A stretch of DNA of 64,000 nt, taken from Kuschelorhynchus macadamiae (Eukaryota > Arthropoda > Insecta > Coleoptera > Curculionidae). The notes under the pieces are model-generated. The model made no database searches, was not told the DNA's origin, and worked only from the letters and a program-made list of their open reading frames with translations. The translations under genes and the position numbers were made by a program. The stretch is from NCBI GenBank assembly GCA_030620095.1, contig JAUTXW010005188.1, positions 1,118,001 through 1,182,000 on the forward strand. The letters run 5' to 3'. Of the stretch, positions 1-10,574 are shown piece after piece (positions within the stretch are counted from its first letter, which is position 1; each line of letters begins with the position of its first letter).

Positions 1-1998
1 GTTCTTACATATCATGATGTATATAAAATGAATAGTTTGTATAACCCATTATGTCAAAATATAATTCATCATTGAAAAATACATCTTTTTTGAAAAATGC
101 CGAATACTGCTACAACTTTCAGGACCTGTATGTAATTTATATAAATAATTTTGCAATTATAATTTTATAGATTATTATTATTCATTATTATTAACTCATT
201 TTTGAACGATTGTTTAAATATTTGATTTGTGCACACACTAACATAAAATATGTTGAATAAAAATTTGATTACATTATTCACATAATACAACATATTTATC
301 TACAGACATATCACATATTTTATGGAAATACTTCTCACTTATTGACGTTAACTTTCCGTCAACATATCTTCTAGTGCTTCCACACCTAACTACAACTAGT
401 TAGCCATCTTATATTTCGCATCTGAATTACTGTTTCTGTACATTTTAAGAGACCGATATTGCTGCCAGCTTTTATCGCTTTGTACAATATTGTCTTTCTG
501 TAAAGGTAGGTTCCCAATAAAACACGATATCTGGAAACTATTGTTTCTTAAAAGAGCTATTTTTCAACAAAACCACTACCAAAAAAAATCAAAAACCTTT
601 CCTCAACAACTTTAGCCAATGTATCAAAAACTCGTGGATGCGTACGTGGAAACTAGACAGTAGGCAAGTTTACTGCCATTACACGATAAGTAGAATGCGG
701 TAATCCAAGCTCCAATTCATTAACAATATTTTATTGTGAAAATGTCTCCGTTCAGTAAAAATGGACGATTTAGATTTTTCTTACAATAATAATATATAAA
801 CTGCTGGCTCCTAAGGAATACGAGAATTCAGTGACTACATTTCTGATTATATTTCGAGAACCGAATGCGTTACAGAATTGAGAATTTTGGATTTTTTTGC
901 AAATCTTTCAATCATTTAATATTCAATTTTAGGCTACTTGGGTAAATGTTCTATACAGGGTGACAAAATAAGAACCTTATATTTTTGAAAAAGTTTAAAG
1001 ATTTCGAGAATTCAGGATCATTTTTTTAATTTGCTTTTTAATCATAATCTGAATGATCTATGAGCGAATAGAGAAAAACACTTTTTATTGATATTCAGTA
1101 CTTTTATTTTTTATGAATATACAGGGCATTATCAAAAATATGGACTTTACCTTAAAATTAAACACTAACTTAAAAATTTGTTGTTAAATTAAACAAATTT
1201 TTAGAAACTAATGATCAACAGTGATATCGTCAGGACTAGTAAAGGTAAGATAATATACCGGATGAGTAAAAATTTAGTCAAGAGGAAATGAATATGAAGT
1301 TTTATTGCATATTTTTCGTAACTTTGTCTTGGAAAAGATACTTTAAAAAGTTTGATTTATCAAGTTTAATATTAATTTTGTGTAAAAGGAAACTTTAATT
1401 TCAGAGAAAAGTTACGCGCAAGGTTAGTTGTCTATTGGCTAGTTTAATAAGTTGACTTAACCGCCTAGACCCAAACCACAGAATTTAGACAGTATAAACA
1501 CTTGTTTACATAGATTTTATTTTTTACATTATTCAGGTTGTCGTTTGAATGTATTTAAGTATTTGAAAAACACATGGTTCAACTCAAAAAATAAAAAAAG
1601 TTCATATTAAGTTAATAGTGAATTCCAAAATATGTTGCGTGTGTTTAACTAGGTGACTTAAACATATAAAAAATTATATATATTTTTTTAAATTTTCAAG
1701 TCGCCTAGTATAACACATACTACACACTTAAGAATTTATTATTATATTTATACAAACTTTTTTATTTTAATCAATACAACCGTATGTTTTTCAAATATTA
1801 TTTTTTTTAGTTTATGTTTAGATAGATCATGAAAAATAACTTTAAATTCGAGAGTTTTAGTTTAAAGGTATTTTGTGTCGATAAAGATTATGTAGTATGC
1901 GATATAAAATATCAGTATGATAATAATACGTTTTTGTAGGTTTTTACAATTTATGTTATTTTTATTAATAGATTGACTAAATCATAGTCAAACGTTGT
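1..1998. other. AT-rich non-coding DNA with repeat debris
   Basis: No convincing coding region. The stretch contains two of the window's recurring TATACAGGG motifs (about 952 and 1120), each followed by A/T-rich sequence, which look like ends of old transposons. An imperfect inverted repeat with ~45-bp arms lies at about 1618-1661 and 1694-1737; see its own entry. Confidence 0.5.
1618..1737. repeat. Imperfect inverted repeat (hairpin-forming)
   Basis: The left arm contains ACTAGGTGACTT and the right arm contains AAGTCGCCTAGT, which are reverse complements with one mismatch. Weaker complementarity continues outward over about 45 bp. The spacer of roughly 30-35 bp is almost pure A/T. It is probably a small foldback element; a structured RNA precursor is possible but unsupported. 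Confidence 0.45.
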
Positions 1999-2031
1999 GA
2001 AGCATGGCTAGTACTTTGATGGGTGACTGCC
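1999..2031 (+). pseudogene. 5S rRNA-like fragment (possible 5S-derived SINE head)
   Basis: The core GGCTAGTACTTTGATGGGTG closely resembles the 3' half of the eukaryotic 5S rRNA internal control region, where the usual form is GGTTAGTACTTGGATGGGTG. The 5' half of 5S is not recognisable upstream and the sequence downstream diverges, so this is not a working 5S gene. 5S-derived promoters occur at the head of SINE3-type retroposons and as degenerate dispersed copies. The 65-codon open frame that overlaps it (2023-2220) looks incidental. Confidence 0.5.
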
Positions 2032-4100
2032 TCAGCAGACCGTGCACCGTGCGTCGTCACATGGGCTGCCAATAGTGGCAGTACTACCTCGTTCTTTATA
2101 AAAAGTACAGGGAATTGCGAATGTACATTTTGGACATTTGGAGAACTTCCACGGGATCTACGACTTCATGCTCTGTCATACAGGGCGTGGAGTTATTACC
2201 TTATTCTCAGGCCTTCGTAGTGTGTTCAAATATAAAAAAGTCTAGGGATTATTTAAAAAACAAATGAATTCGATACATAGTTTTTGAGGTTAATTTAACA
2301 GAAAACTTCACATAAAAATAGATATTGGAACCCACTGGTACTCTACAATTATAAAATATTCAAAAAAAATATCAAAAAAGTATCTGTTGTATAATAAAAT
2401 TATAAAACATATTTTGTAAATTCGAACATTCTATAACTGGAAAACAGACGTTTGTAAATTAATGGTCGAGTTCGTCAGATTGGAGCGATCAGGTAGCTAG
2501 TCATCGAACTAAACAAGCTATGTCAGACCGTGATGTTTTGTTAACTTTTTATGTTAGTTTTTTATATATTTTGTAGATTATAACCGTACGGCTATGATTT
2601 GACTAACACTCGACATTATCCGACTTTATATGTTTTTTACATATTTTTTAAACGTACTGTTGTATATTTGCTGCAGTGGCAAGTTTATTTGGTAGAGGAC
2701 CCAACTAAATCGCTGGACAGACTAACTTATACCTACAAAAATTTTAATAAAATTCAAGTTTTTATATTTAAAAAAAACTAAGATATTTAGTGGCGGTTTT
2801 TGGCCTTGTTTAGCACTAAGTATGGAGTTTACTGCTCAGAAAAGCATAACTGTAGCGGACTTCGATAAATTTGTTTTACAGAGTATTATGTAATCTTGTA
2901 GCTGTTCAAAAGAGATATTTTTGTGTTCTTTTCTAGCCAAAACAATGTACTCTTAAATATTAAAAAAAAATTGTTATTTTTTAATTTTTCTTTGTTTTAA
3001 TATACAGGGGGCTTTCAAAAATATGGGAATGTAAAAACCCTATTTAAAAAGTTTAAGCAATCCAAAAGTTACGGGAGAAAGTTTTTTTGAAAGATATCAA
3101 AATATTTTTTTTATTTACGCTTCTAAAATTAAAATTGAACTGGGAAAATCATTTTTAAAAATTTTAAGCAGTTCAAAATGTACACGGAAAACAATTTTTT
3201 AGAGCTCTCAATGTTTTTTTAATAAATTACGCCTCTAAATATTGCATGAAATATTCTATCTATTACCCATTACATTAGAGCAAATTCAGGGAAATTAGAA
3301 TTTTTTTTTAAATTATAATATCCTATCTTTTATTACAAACTCCAAATCGATACTTATAATCCTACAAAAAAGCTTCACAGCTGCCAAAACAAAATGTCCC
3401 CAGTTTATTACCCAAATCTCCTAAATTGATGCATTATATCGCTATGTTTGACTAGGAAAAAAATTACAGCTCTTAAACCAGAATTCTTCCCCTGTATAAC
3501 ATATTATATAAATAAAATCTGCCAAAGTATCAAAAAATTCTGGTCTATATACTGAAAAATGCATCTGTCCTGTATCCAATTACAGGCAAGTATTTCGTTC
3601 CTCCAACTCATCCAAAAAAGATAATCGCATAGCACTTCTATCAAACAAATATCGATGAATAATAAATTGGGAATGACAGCAAATTGTCTGAAAAATATTT
3701 TACAAATTTGGGGAAAGTATTGCACCCCAAATTGTGGCTATCTTCCCAAAAATATCTATATTTTACCACGACATTTTTAAAAATACCCAATAAACCGTTT
3801 TTGGGGCTTTAAAATGAAATAAAATTTGCCTAAGTATATACTGATTAGTTTTGACAGTTGCTATAACATAGCCACGATGATAATTTGATAGAAATTCAAG
3901 TCAACTTAATGCAATGCCCTTGTGGTTGCCCCCTACCGCTTTTTCGAATTACAAGGGAAATATGTGCTAATATATGCAGACTTTTTAAAGGCCAGATTTT
4001 CGAAACTTTAGGTAGGTACGTCGCATAAACAAGTAGTAAATCTTAAAGTTGAACAAAGCGGATTGGAATTAAGAAATCATGGTTCTTGAGATTAGACCGT
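2032..4100. other. Non-coding, repeat-derived DNA, no gene recognised
   Basis: Only short open frames without family resemblance. A further copy of the recurring motif, ATATACAGGGGGCTTTCAAA, starts near 3001 and resembles the one near 1119. No RNA gene or splice-bounded exon was noticed. Confidence 0.45.
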
Positions 4101-5430
4101 GTCAAAATGGAATCACTTTCCGACGTTTCGCCTTCGATTGCACGAGGCATCTTCAGGGATCTTCACTTCACGCGATCGGAACAATGAATGAGCTCGGAGA
4201 GACCCAGGCTGACTATTTATAGTCGACCTGTGTTTACCGAAGCATGACTCGGTGTAACGATCGGTTTCCACGTATGATGTAGACTAAAGCCCATATCTCT
4301 ATTAAAATTGTTAGGATGCTTATACATTTCAATAGATTCTCTAATTTTGCGTTTATAGAGTCTCGAAACCAATGCAAGAACTTTAGTTTCTTTTACATTT
4401 ATGACATGCCCAGTAGAATGTTGGTGTTCAGATACAGCAGATTGTACAATTTGTTTCTTTCTGATACATCGTTCATGTTCCTTAAGCCTAGTCGATATGG
4501 ATCGTCCAGTTTCTCCAACATAAACATCACCACAGGAACAAGGAATTGCATATACTCCTTCCGTTTGAAATGGAATAATGTCCTTTGGCGATCTCAAATA
4601 TTGTCCAATTTTCTTGTGTGCGTTGAAGATTGTACGTATGTTGGACCGGCGAAGTAACCTTGCAATCTTGTCTGTGGTTTCGTGTAGAAACGGAAGAACT
4701 ACATTTCCTATCGGTAATTCCTTATTATTATCATTTCGTGGAGTAGGATTATTATATTTTCTAATTGATCGTCTAATATCATCAGTGCAATATCCATTCC
4801 CTCTTAAAGCTTGAGTCAGTTTCTCTGTTTCCGATTGTAAAGAATTTTGGTCACAATCGCTCTGTAAACCAATGAATTAATGACTGATTGTTTTTGTGCT
4901 GGATGATGATGGGAATTTGCATTTAAGTACCTGTTCGTATGTGTTGGTTTTCTATATACAGAGTGTCCTAAGGAACCATCCCCTTTCCTTTGTACAAGAA
5001 CATCTACAAAGGGAATCGTGCCTTCTGATTCAATTTCTATTGTACATTTTATGTTAGCATGTTGTTGATTAAGATGATCAAGAAACCCAGGGAGGTTTTC
5101 TGGACCATGTGGCCATATTACAAAAGTGTCGTCTACATATCTGAACCATGATTTTGGTTTTAGTGGAGACGACTCTAAGACTTCCTCCTCAAAAGCTTCC
5201 ATGAAGATATTGGCTACCACCGGTGACAGTGGAGATCCCATGGCTACTCCTGAGGTTTGCTCATAGAAAGTTCCTTGAAAGACAAAATAAGTTGATGTAA
5301 GACATGCTTCAATTAGATCTAAAAGTGAGTTGTCAATACTATTATGGTGAAATAAGTCTGATATTATGGAAATTGAATCATTTATAGGCACATTCGTATA
5401 CAGCGATTCTACATCGAAACTGACTGCTGA
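4100..5430 (-). mobile_element. Penelope-like retroelement, 5'-truncated
   Basis: Read on the - strand, the element enters abruptly at about 5430 inside reverse transcriptase motif A and runs through RT and GIY-YIG endonuclease domains to a stop at 4217. A 3' untranslated stretch of 100 bp or more follows (about 4100-4216). The 5' part of the ORF is missing, as expected from incomplete reverse transcription. The 3' part contains the segment GCATCTTCAGGG / CGTTTCGCC (+ strand orientation), of a kind often seen in Penelope-like element ends. It is the best preserved of three Penelope-like copies in the first 8 kb. Confidence 0.85.
4217..5430 (-). pseudogene. Penelope-like RT plus GIY-YIG endonuclease (one frameshift)
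   Basis: The - strand frame opens with FDVESLYTNVP (RT motif A), then MGSPLSPVVANIF (motif B), FRYVDDTFVIW (catalytic YVDD, motif C) and RKPTHTNRYL. At about 4850 the frame is lost, consistent with a missing single T, and resumes in another frame through the linker KLTQALRGNGYC. It ends in a GIY-YIG nuclease domain containing YAIPCSCGDVYVGETGRS and a conserved R/E region, stopping at 4217. This RT plus C-terminal GIY-YIG order defines the Penelope class of retroelements found in insects and other animals. The N-terminus is absent. One frameshift in about 400 codons means either a recently dead copy or a sequencing error. Confidence 0.85.
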
Positions 5431-6465
5431 GTGCTACCACTGCGCTACGTGATAAACGCGGCCTATGTTTTATTCACTTTTTTGCTTTACTAAGACTTCT
5501 TAGTAGAACTTCGTAAATCAACCTGGATATAGTTTCCATAAGATTTTTTTTTCAAGTTGGTAGTTAAAATTAAAATTATTTTTAATGAATTTAACTGCTT
5601 TACCCAAGTTTTTATCACTATTTGTTCATTTTATTTTTAGACATTAAACATGATTCATGATGGTACGATGGGCCATTCGAATCACATTTAGAATATGTTA
5701 AGAATTTAAAAACATTTTTATGTTTAGAGTGGTCTAAATTGTGTGTGCGTTTTGTTAAATATATTGAAATTCCAAAACATGTCATTCGCATTTTACCGTA
5801 TAGTGCATTTCAAATGCAAACTGACTTCTAAAAGATAAACGTCTATTAAACTCCGGTCCATAAGAATTTTTTCTGCATCGATGCTCTCTCGTTTTTTGTC
5901 AAAAACTTATACCGTTTAGCCACCAGAAGGAGTTCAATGAACCCTTGTTTTTGACCAAAAAACGAAGTTTAAGAATAAAAAAATCTTCTCAAACATCGTT
6001 TTTAACGTTTCCTAAAAGTTTGGTACCGTTCGAGAGCCCTAAGTGTGCTTTAAAAATGTACAAAATTTCAAAAGTTTATTTGAAACCGTCTCCAAGTTAT
6101 AGCGACCGAATTGTAAAAATGTACAGAAAGTATGATTTGATACTACGATGAATGCGGAATTTTGACTCGTACCAACGCACTACGTTCCGATGCACGCGAC
6201 CTATGTTTCTTAATTTATTTGCTTAAATAAGACTCCTTAAGCGCTATTAGAACTTTGTAAGTTACCATTCCATAAGAAATTTAATCATAGGCGTGCGTCT
6301 AGCTTTAGTTTTTAGTATGTAACATGTAACGATTTTTATTTAAGATTTAATCAACAGTTTAACATAAAATGCTGCTTAACTATATTAATACGTGGGTACT
6401 ACAGAACTGATAGGTAGGTTTTACCTACATTCTAGAGATCTTTTTTGTTGTTTATAACATTTGAG
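5431..6465. repeat. Non-coding DNA holding a ~90-bp direct repeat pair
   Basis: Sequence around 5440-5530 recurs in the same orientation around 6178-6265. Both copies contain an ACGCGNCCTATGTTT core, then a T-rich stretch, then AAGACTYCTTA and TAGAACTT. The unit between them (about 740 bp) has no recognisable coding sequence; the small frame at 5945-6151 has no family resemblance. The arrangement could be a duplicated module or short terminal repeats of an unknown element. Confidence 0.5.
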
Positions 6466-6469
6466 ATTT

Positions 6470-7010
6470 TTTTGGATTGATACCATTTCGAAGAACTCTC
6501 GTTTCTTTTTTTACGTTAGTATTTCCTTTATCGTACTTATTACCCTTTAATCTATTTTCCAGATACTGTCCTGTTTGACCAACTCTGTTGGAATCTTTAC
6601 ATGGAATTTTATAAATAATGTTACTTTTTTATTTTTGGGAGTTCTGTTTTTTGTTTTTAATATATATCACTAGATAGACAAATTGTATCCTATGTAGCAT
6701 AACGTTATGTTATGTTTTTTCGAAAAAATGTCGGAATTTTTATGAAAGTCTATTTATAAAGGGAAACGATATAAATTTCGTTGTTTTATTTATGAGTGGT
6801 CTTCGCTGTTTTTTATTTGACTTATGAAATATATGTATACTGAAAGTATAATAATAAATATTTTATAGACGAATTTTACTGGATAACTCTTCTCCAAAAG
6901 GGCTTGTTTTGCTTTATTGATGGCCGCTGTTCGATATTCAGAGTAGTTGGCAACACGATCTGCCAAGCCAATAATTGATTTTTTTCAAGATTTTGGTTGG
7001 TTATAGTTGA
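6470..7010 (-). pseudogene. Penelope-like element relic (linker and GIY-YIG)
   Basis: On the - strand, 6990-6860 encodes a segment with IIGLADRV and ALLEKSYPVKF. This matches the RT-to-endonuclease linker of Penelope-like elements, where a hydrophobic 'R-v-x-x-S' block precedes 'N/K-x-Y-P'. After an AT-rich interruption, about 6640-6475 encodes IIYKIPCKDSNRVGQTGQYL, the start of a GIY-YIG domain with the usual 'Y-x-I-P-C' and 'G-Q-T' positions. The intervening sequence is not open, so the copy is dead. It is clearly diverged from the 4.2-5.4 kb copy and is a separate family. Confidence 0.65.
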
Positions 7011-7162
7011 AGTTAAGTTATCTAGAGGATCAAATATTTTTTCTATTCAGTTCTTATGTTTTGATTTTTATTATGTAACGTTATATCTAAAAGTTTTTTT
7101 TTTCATCTTCAATAGTAAATTGTAGTTTTTCGTTAATCCACTTTCAAAATTTCTAAAAAACA

Positions 7163-7216
7163 TTCTCAGAAATATTATACATAAAAATAATTCTCAGAAA
7201 TATTATACATAAAAAA
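7163..7216 (+). repeat. 27-bp tandem duplication
   Basis: ATTCTCAGAAATATTATACA followed by TAAAAA occurs twice head to tail, differing only at the junction. Short local duplication in AT-rich DNA. Confidence 0.6.
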
Positions 7217-7309
7217 CTATTATAATAATATTTATATTTCATTGGATGCGATTTTCTTATACACTAATGTCCCTATTTTAGTAGCTACAAAAATTATAGG
7301 AAAAAAAGT

Positions 7310-7570
7310 GGGACGAAATAAAAAAATATACAGATATTTCTAAAGACGAATTTAAGAAGACCCTTGAACTAACATTAAATTCTACAAAGTTTTCAAACAC
7401 GAAAATAAAATGTTTAAACAAATAGGTGGGTGCACTATGGGAGACGCAATTTCAAGCGGTGAAGCCCAGCTATTTTTGGAGGGTTTGAAGAAAACTGTTC
7501 TGCAAATGTTAGATTTTGAGATTCCATTCTGTTATAGGTACGTAGAAAACTGTATTACAGCCAGTATCAA
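7310..7570 (+). pseudogene. Penelope-like RT fragment (+ strand)
   Basis: The + frame beginning near 7410 reads MFKQIGGCTMGDAISSGEAQ and then FCYRYVENCI. This has the layout of Penelope RT motifs B and C, in which '(F)-x-Q-x-x-G-x-x-M-G-x-x-x-S' is followed by 'RYVDD'. Here the motif C aspartates have become EN and the motif B core is altered, so it cannot be active. Upstream, from about 7310, a lysine-rich frame with DISKDEFKKTLELTL fits the segment before motif B. It lies in opposite orientation to the two relics just upstream. Confidence 0.6.
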
Positions 7571-8152
7571 AATCCAGGTTAAAAACTTAAAAAAAACATT
7601 TTTTTTTCGTAAATTTTTATATATTTTTTTTATTTATCTGAGCTCATTTAAATTTTTGGAACTATTTATTTTAAAAAGTATACCAAATTTTATGGTTAAA
7701 AAAAAAGTAAAGTTTCCCGAGGGTTTGTACTTACGTCATCGATGAAATCCTAACGTGGAAAAAGGGTATGTCGTAGCTAATTCACGTAAATTCAGATTTT
7801 GTATTAAAGTTAGGTAGTACTGAAGCAAGTATGTTGCAAAACGCTCGGAATTGTTTTTTGATAACATTTTTAATTTAGAATAGAGTTTATTTAAAAGAGG
7901 TACCAGAAAATATAAAAAATAATTAACCGTGTAACAGTAAACAACTGGAAAGCTATACGTTTTGCTTAAGTGTACATAAAGTAATAAATAATACACATAA
8001 GTATGGGAGAATAAAGAAAATAAACGGCATTTTTTACAAAAAAATACTCTCAAAGGAACACCAATGAACTAAAACCAATAATATAAACTATCATATAACA
8101 TAGAATTTTGCTGAATCAAAATTTCTAAGAATTCGAAACACTTTCGTCATCG
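7571..8152. other. AT-rich non-coding DNA
   Basis: Contains open frames on both strands (7736-8053 on the - strand is the longest) but their predicted proteins are low-complexity and match nothing recognised. No RNA gene seen. Confidence 0.4.
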
Positions 8153-9702
8153 TTACCACCGTTCTTATGGGGTTAGAAACGATAAGAATTATAAGGCAGC
8201 CACAACATCTGCATTCCAGAGGTCTGGTAGATGCCCTTTTTATAGGGTTCACGAGCACATCATAAGAAATAGAATTTACGCAATGTTTATTGCAGATATT
8301 TTAAACTTAACTTAAATTTAAATTTTATTCAAAAAATTAAAGATATATATTTTTTCTGATGACGAATCTGAATCGTTTAAATTTATAACAGTCGGGAGAA
8401 TACCTGAGTCGAAATAGCGATCTCTTTCCCAGGCTAAGTGAATAGTATTATTCGTATGGCGGCAATAATGGGTCCATTTGTTAGAGGTCACCTATAACAG
8501 AATGAGAACCATTAAAGAAAAGCTATCATTGTTGATTTAAAAACATCACTTTTTCGAGTGCATATTCCATAAGCTTAGGACCGCCTTGGTAGTAACTAGT
8601 TTGAGTGAACATATTCTCAAATCATAGTACTTCTTGTACTCTGACCATACCATTTCTATGGAATTAAATTGGCAATGGAAGCCTTAGTACTCGGTGACTA
8701 TATAGTAATTTGTGATATTGTAACGCTAGTTCATCAAGTCTAAAGGGCAAAAAAACATCCAATAAAAATACAATCTACTGCTTACATATATTTTTTCTGG
8801 TAGAAACTTTTTAGCTATATTCCATAAATCTATTTTCATTGCTGTATTTGGATATTCGATATTTTTATGTTGTGGCTCTGTTATAAATAGTGGTTTAGAC
8901 CAACTTGAGTTAGGAATCTCAATAGCCTGGAATGTTAGGATGCGTTATCCATGACTATGACTCTTCTAAATTTGGAAGCAATTGTTCTTAAAGCGATTTT
9001 TCATGGTCATGGTAATCGGCGGACTTGGACCCAGATTTAAAAATAAGGCTTGCCTTAGCCACAAAACTTTCCCTGATACAGCATGCAAAATAATGTATCT
9101 ATAGCCTTCTCAATTTTTCCTTTTGACAATTTTAATTGAACCATCTTGCCAGCTATTTCTAAACGCTTCCTTGCTAATATAATAAAAATATATTCATACA
9201 GCATTTTGTCTATTTTTAATAAAACCTTCAAACCTCTATATCCATGTCTCATCTAAAAGACAACTTTTAAAGCGAAATTAGAGGTAAAATTATCCGTATA
9301 TGCCCTTAAAAACTGAATTCTTTTCTCAACGACGCAACATATGGCTGTTGTATTAAATATTTCATATTGGATATAGTATCTTTTTACCATTTAAATTTCA
9401 TAGCTCTCACTCCTCTACATAAGGAAGCTTTTAAAATTTCTACACCATAAGATTCAGGAAATATTATTCGGAGTGAAACTAATGTTCTCCTGTAGAAAAA
9501 ATATATATTTTTAATTTTTTGAATAAAATTTAAGTTTAAGTTAAGTTTATTTAAAATATCTGCAATAAACATTGCGTAAATTCTATTTCTTATGATGTAC
9601 TCGTGAACCCTATAAAAAGGGCATCTACCAGACCTCTGGAATGCAGATGTTGTGGCTGCCTTATAATTCTTATCGTTTCTAACCCCATAAGAACGGTGGT
9701 AA
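8153..9702 (-). mobile_element. Decayed DDE transposon with ~205-bp terminal inverted repeats
   Basis: Positions 8153-8357 and 9494-9702 are near-perfect reverse complements. The outer ends read TTACCACCGTTCTTATGGGG on the left and CCCCATAAGAACGGTGGTAA on the right. The 1.1-kb interior carries remnants of a transposase on the - strand. The inverted repeats and the inward transposase together define a class II element. The repeats are far better preserved relative to each other than the ORF is. Confidence 0.8.
8590..9060 (-). pseudogene. IS630/Tc1-type (DDE_3) transposase remnant
   Basis: On the - strand, 9015-8960 encodes KSADYHDHEKSL, a stop, then EQLLPNLEES. This matches the 'D-Y-H-x-x-M...L-P-x-L' region of insect DDE_3-type transposases. 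One frame over, VIVMDNA (about 8955-8935) is the second catalytic Asp block. At about 8690-8625 the frame shows HRVLRLPLP and, in another frame, EMVWSEYK, matching the 'R-L-P-P-Y-H-C-x-x-N-P-I-E-x-x-W' third catalytic block. Several stops and at least two frameshifts separate these blocks, so it is inactive. Order and spacing of the three blocks support the call more than any one block does. Confidence 0.65.
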
Positions 9703-10290
9703 TTCCAACTCCCAGAACATCAGATATTCTCTACGAAAGTCAAAGAAATAGAATCATTCATTACATTTTAATATGAATACAAATAACAAATCTAGAAAAA
9801 AAACATACCTTTAAAACTGCCTAAGTGGTAACAAGAGTTTTCCTGCATCTCTCTCCATTTTAAAGTAGGCAATAAATTTTGATATCATATTTTGTTCACC
9901 TTCTGAATACCGTCGGGGCATTTTTTTTTACAATAAAAATGGGAAAAGGAAATGAAACCTGGCGTGTATTTTGACTTAACAATTTTTTTGACAAATTTCA
10001 TAAATGACTTAATTTCATAACCCACATTTTAGGTTATAATTATTCAAGCTCTAAAAAATCAGCTGTTAAATGATCGCCATTTCTAGAAAGAACCAATGCT
10101 AATGAGGTCACTAGTTTGTTTCAGTCTATTTTAAAACTTTTGATTTGTTAAAAAAGGTAAAGAAATTAATAACGTGAGTTTCACATAAAAACTCTAAACA
10201 TCATTTTCTTCTAGAATTAACAGGATAATCAAAATTTAGTAAAGAGCATTTATTTGAAAGAGTAATGTAATTATTTATAGCTAAAATAAA
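9703..10290. other. Non-coding DNA, nothing recognised
   Basis: No open frame with family resemblance and no obvious repeat besides simple A/T runs. Confidence 0.4.
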
Positions 10291-10571
10291 AACAAGGCCG
10301 TCACCACTATAGGCGTCGCGACGCCAAGATGAAATAAAACAACTACAAGAACTTTAAAAGTTTAATTTTTTTACAGGTTTCAAATTGATTACTGTACTGA
10401 TATATACAGGATGATTCACTTAAATTGCAAATGTTGATTTCTCGCAAATTAAAGGGGATTTCAAACTTTGATAAACACATACAACACACAAACTTTTTTA
10501 CTGAGTAAATTGTAATTACTAAGAGCTTAAATAATATCAACGCCGTCACCAGTATAGGCGTTGCGATGCCC
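10270..10571 (+). repeat. Direct repeat pair with GC-rich palindrome
   Basis: GCCGTCACCACTATAGGCGT at 10297 continues into the perfect 14-bp palindrome GGCGTCGCGACGCC (10312-10325). A diverged copy starts at 10542, in which the palindrome has become GGCGTTGCGATGCC. The copies are 245 bp apart in the same orientation, with A-rich sequence resembling each other just upstream. A TATACAGGATG motif lies between them (about 10405). The GC-rich block stands out sharply from its surroundings. Confidence 0.6.
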
Positions 10572-10574
10572 GGA

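Noticed and set aside
2023..2220. 65-codon + ORF next to the 5S-like fragment
   Set aside because: Uses an unlikely position inside a retroposon-like sequence and matches no family.
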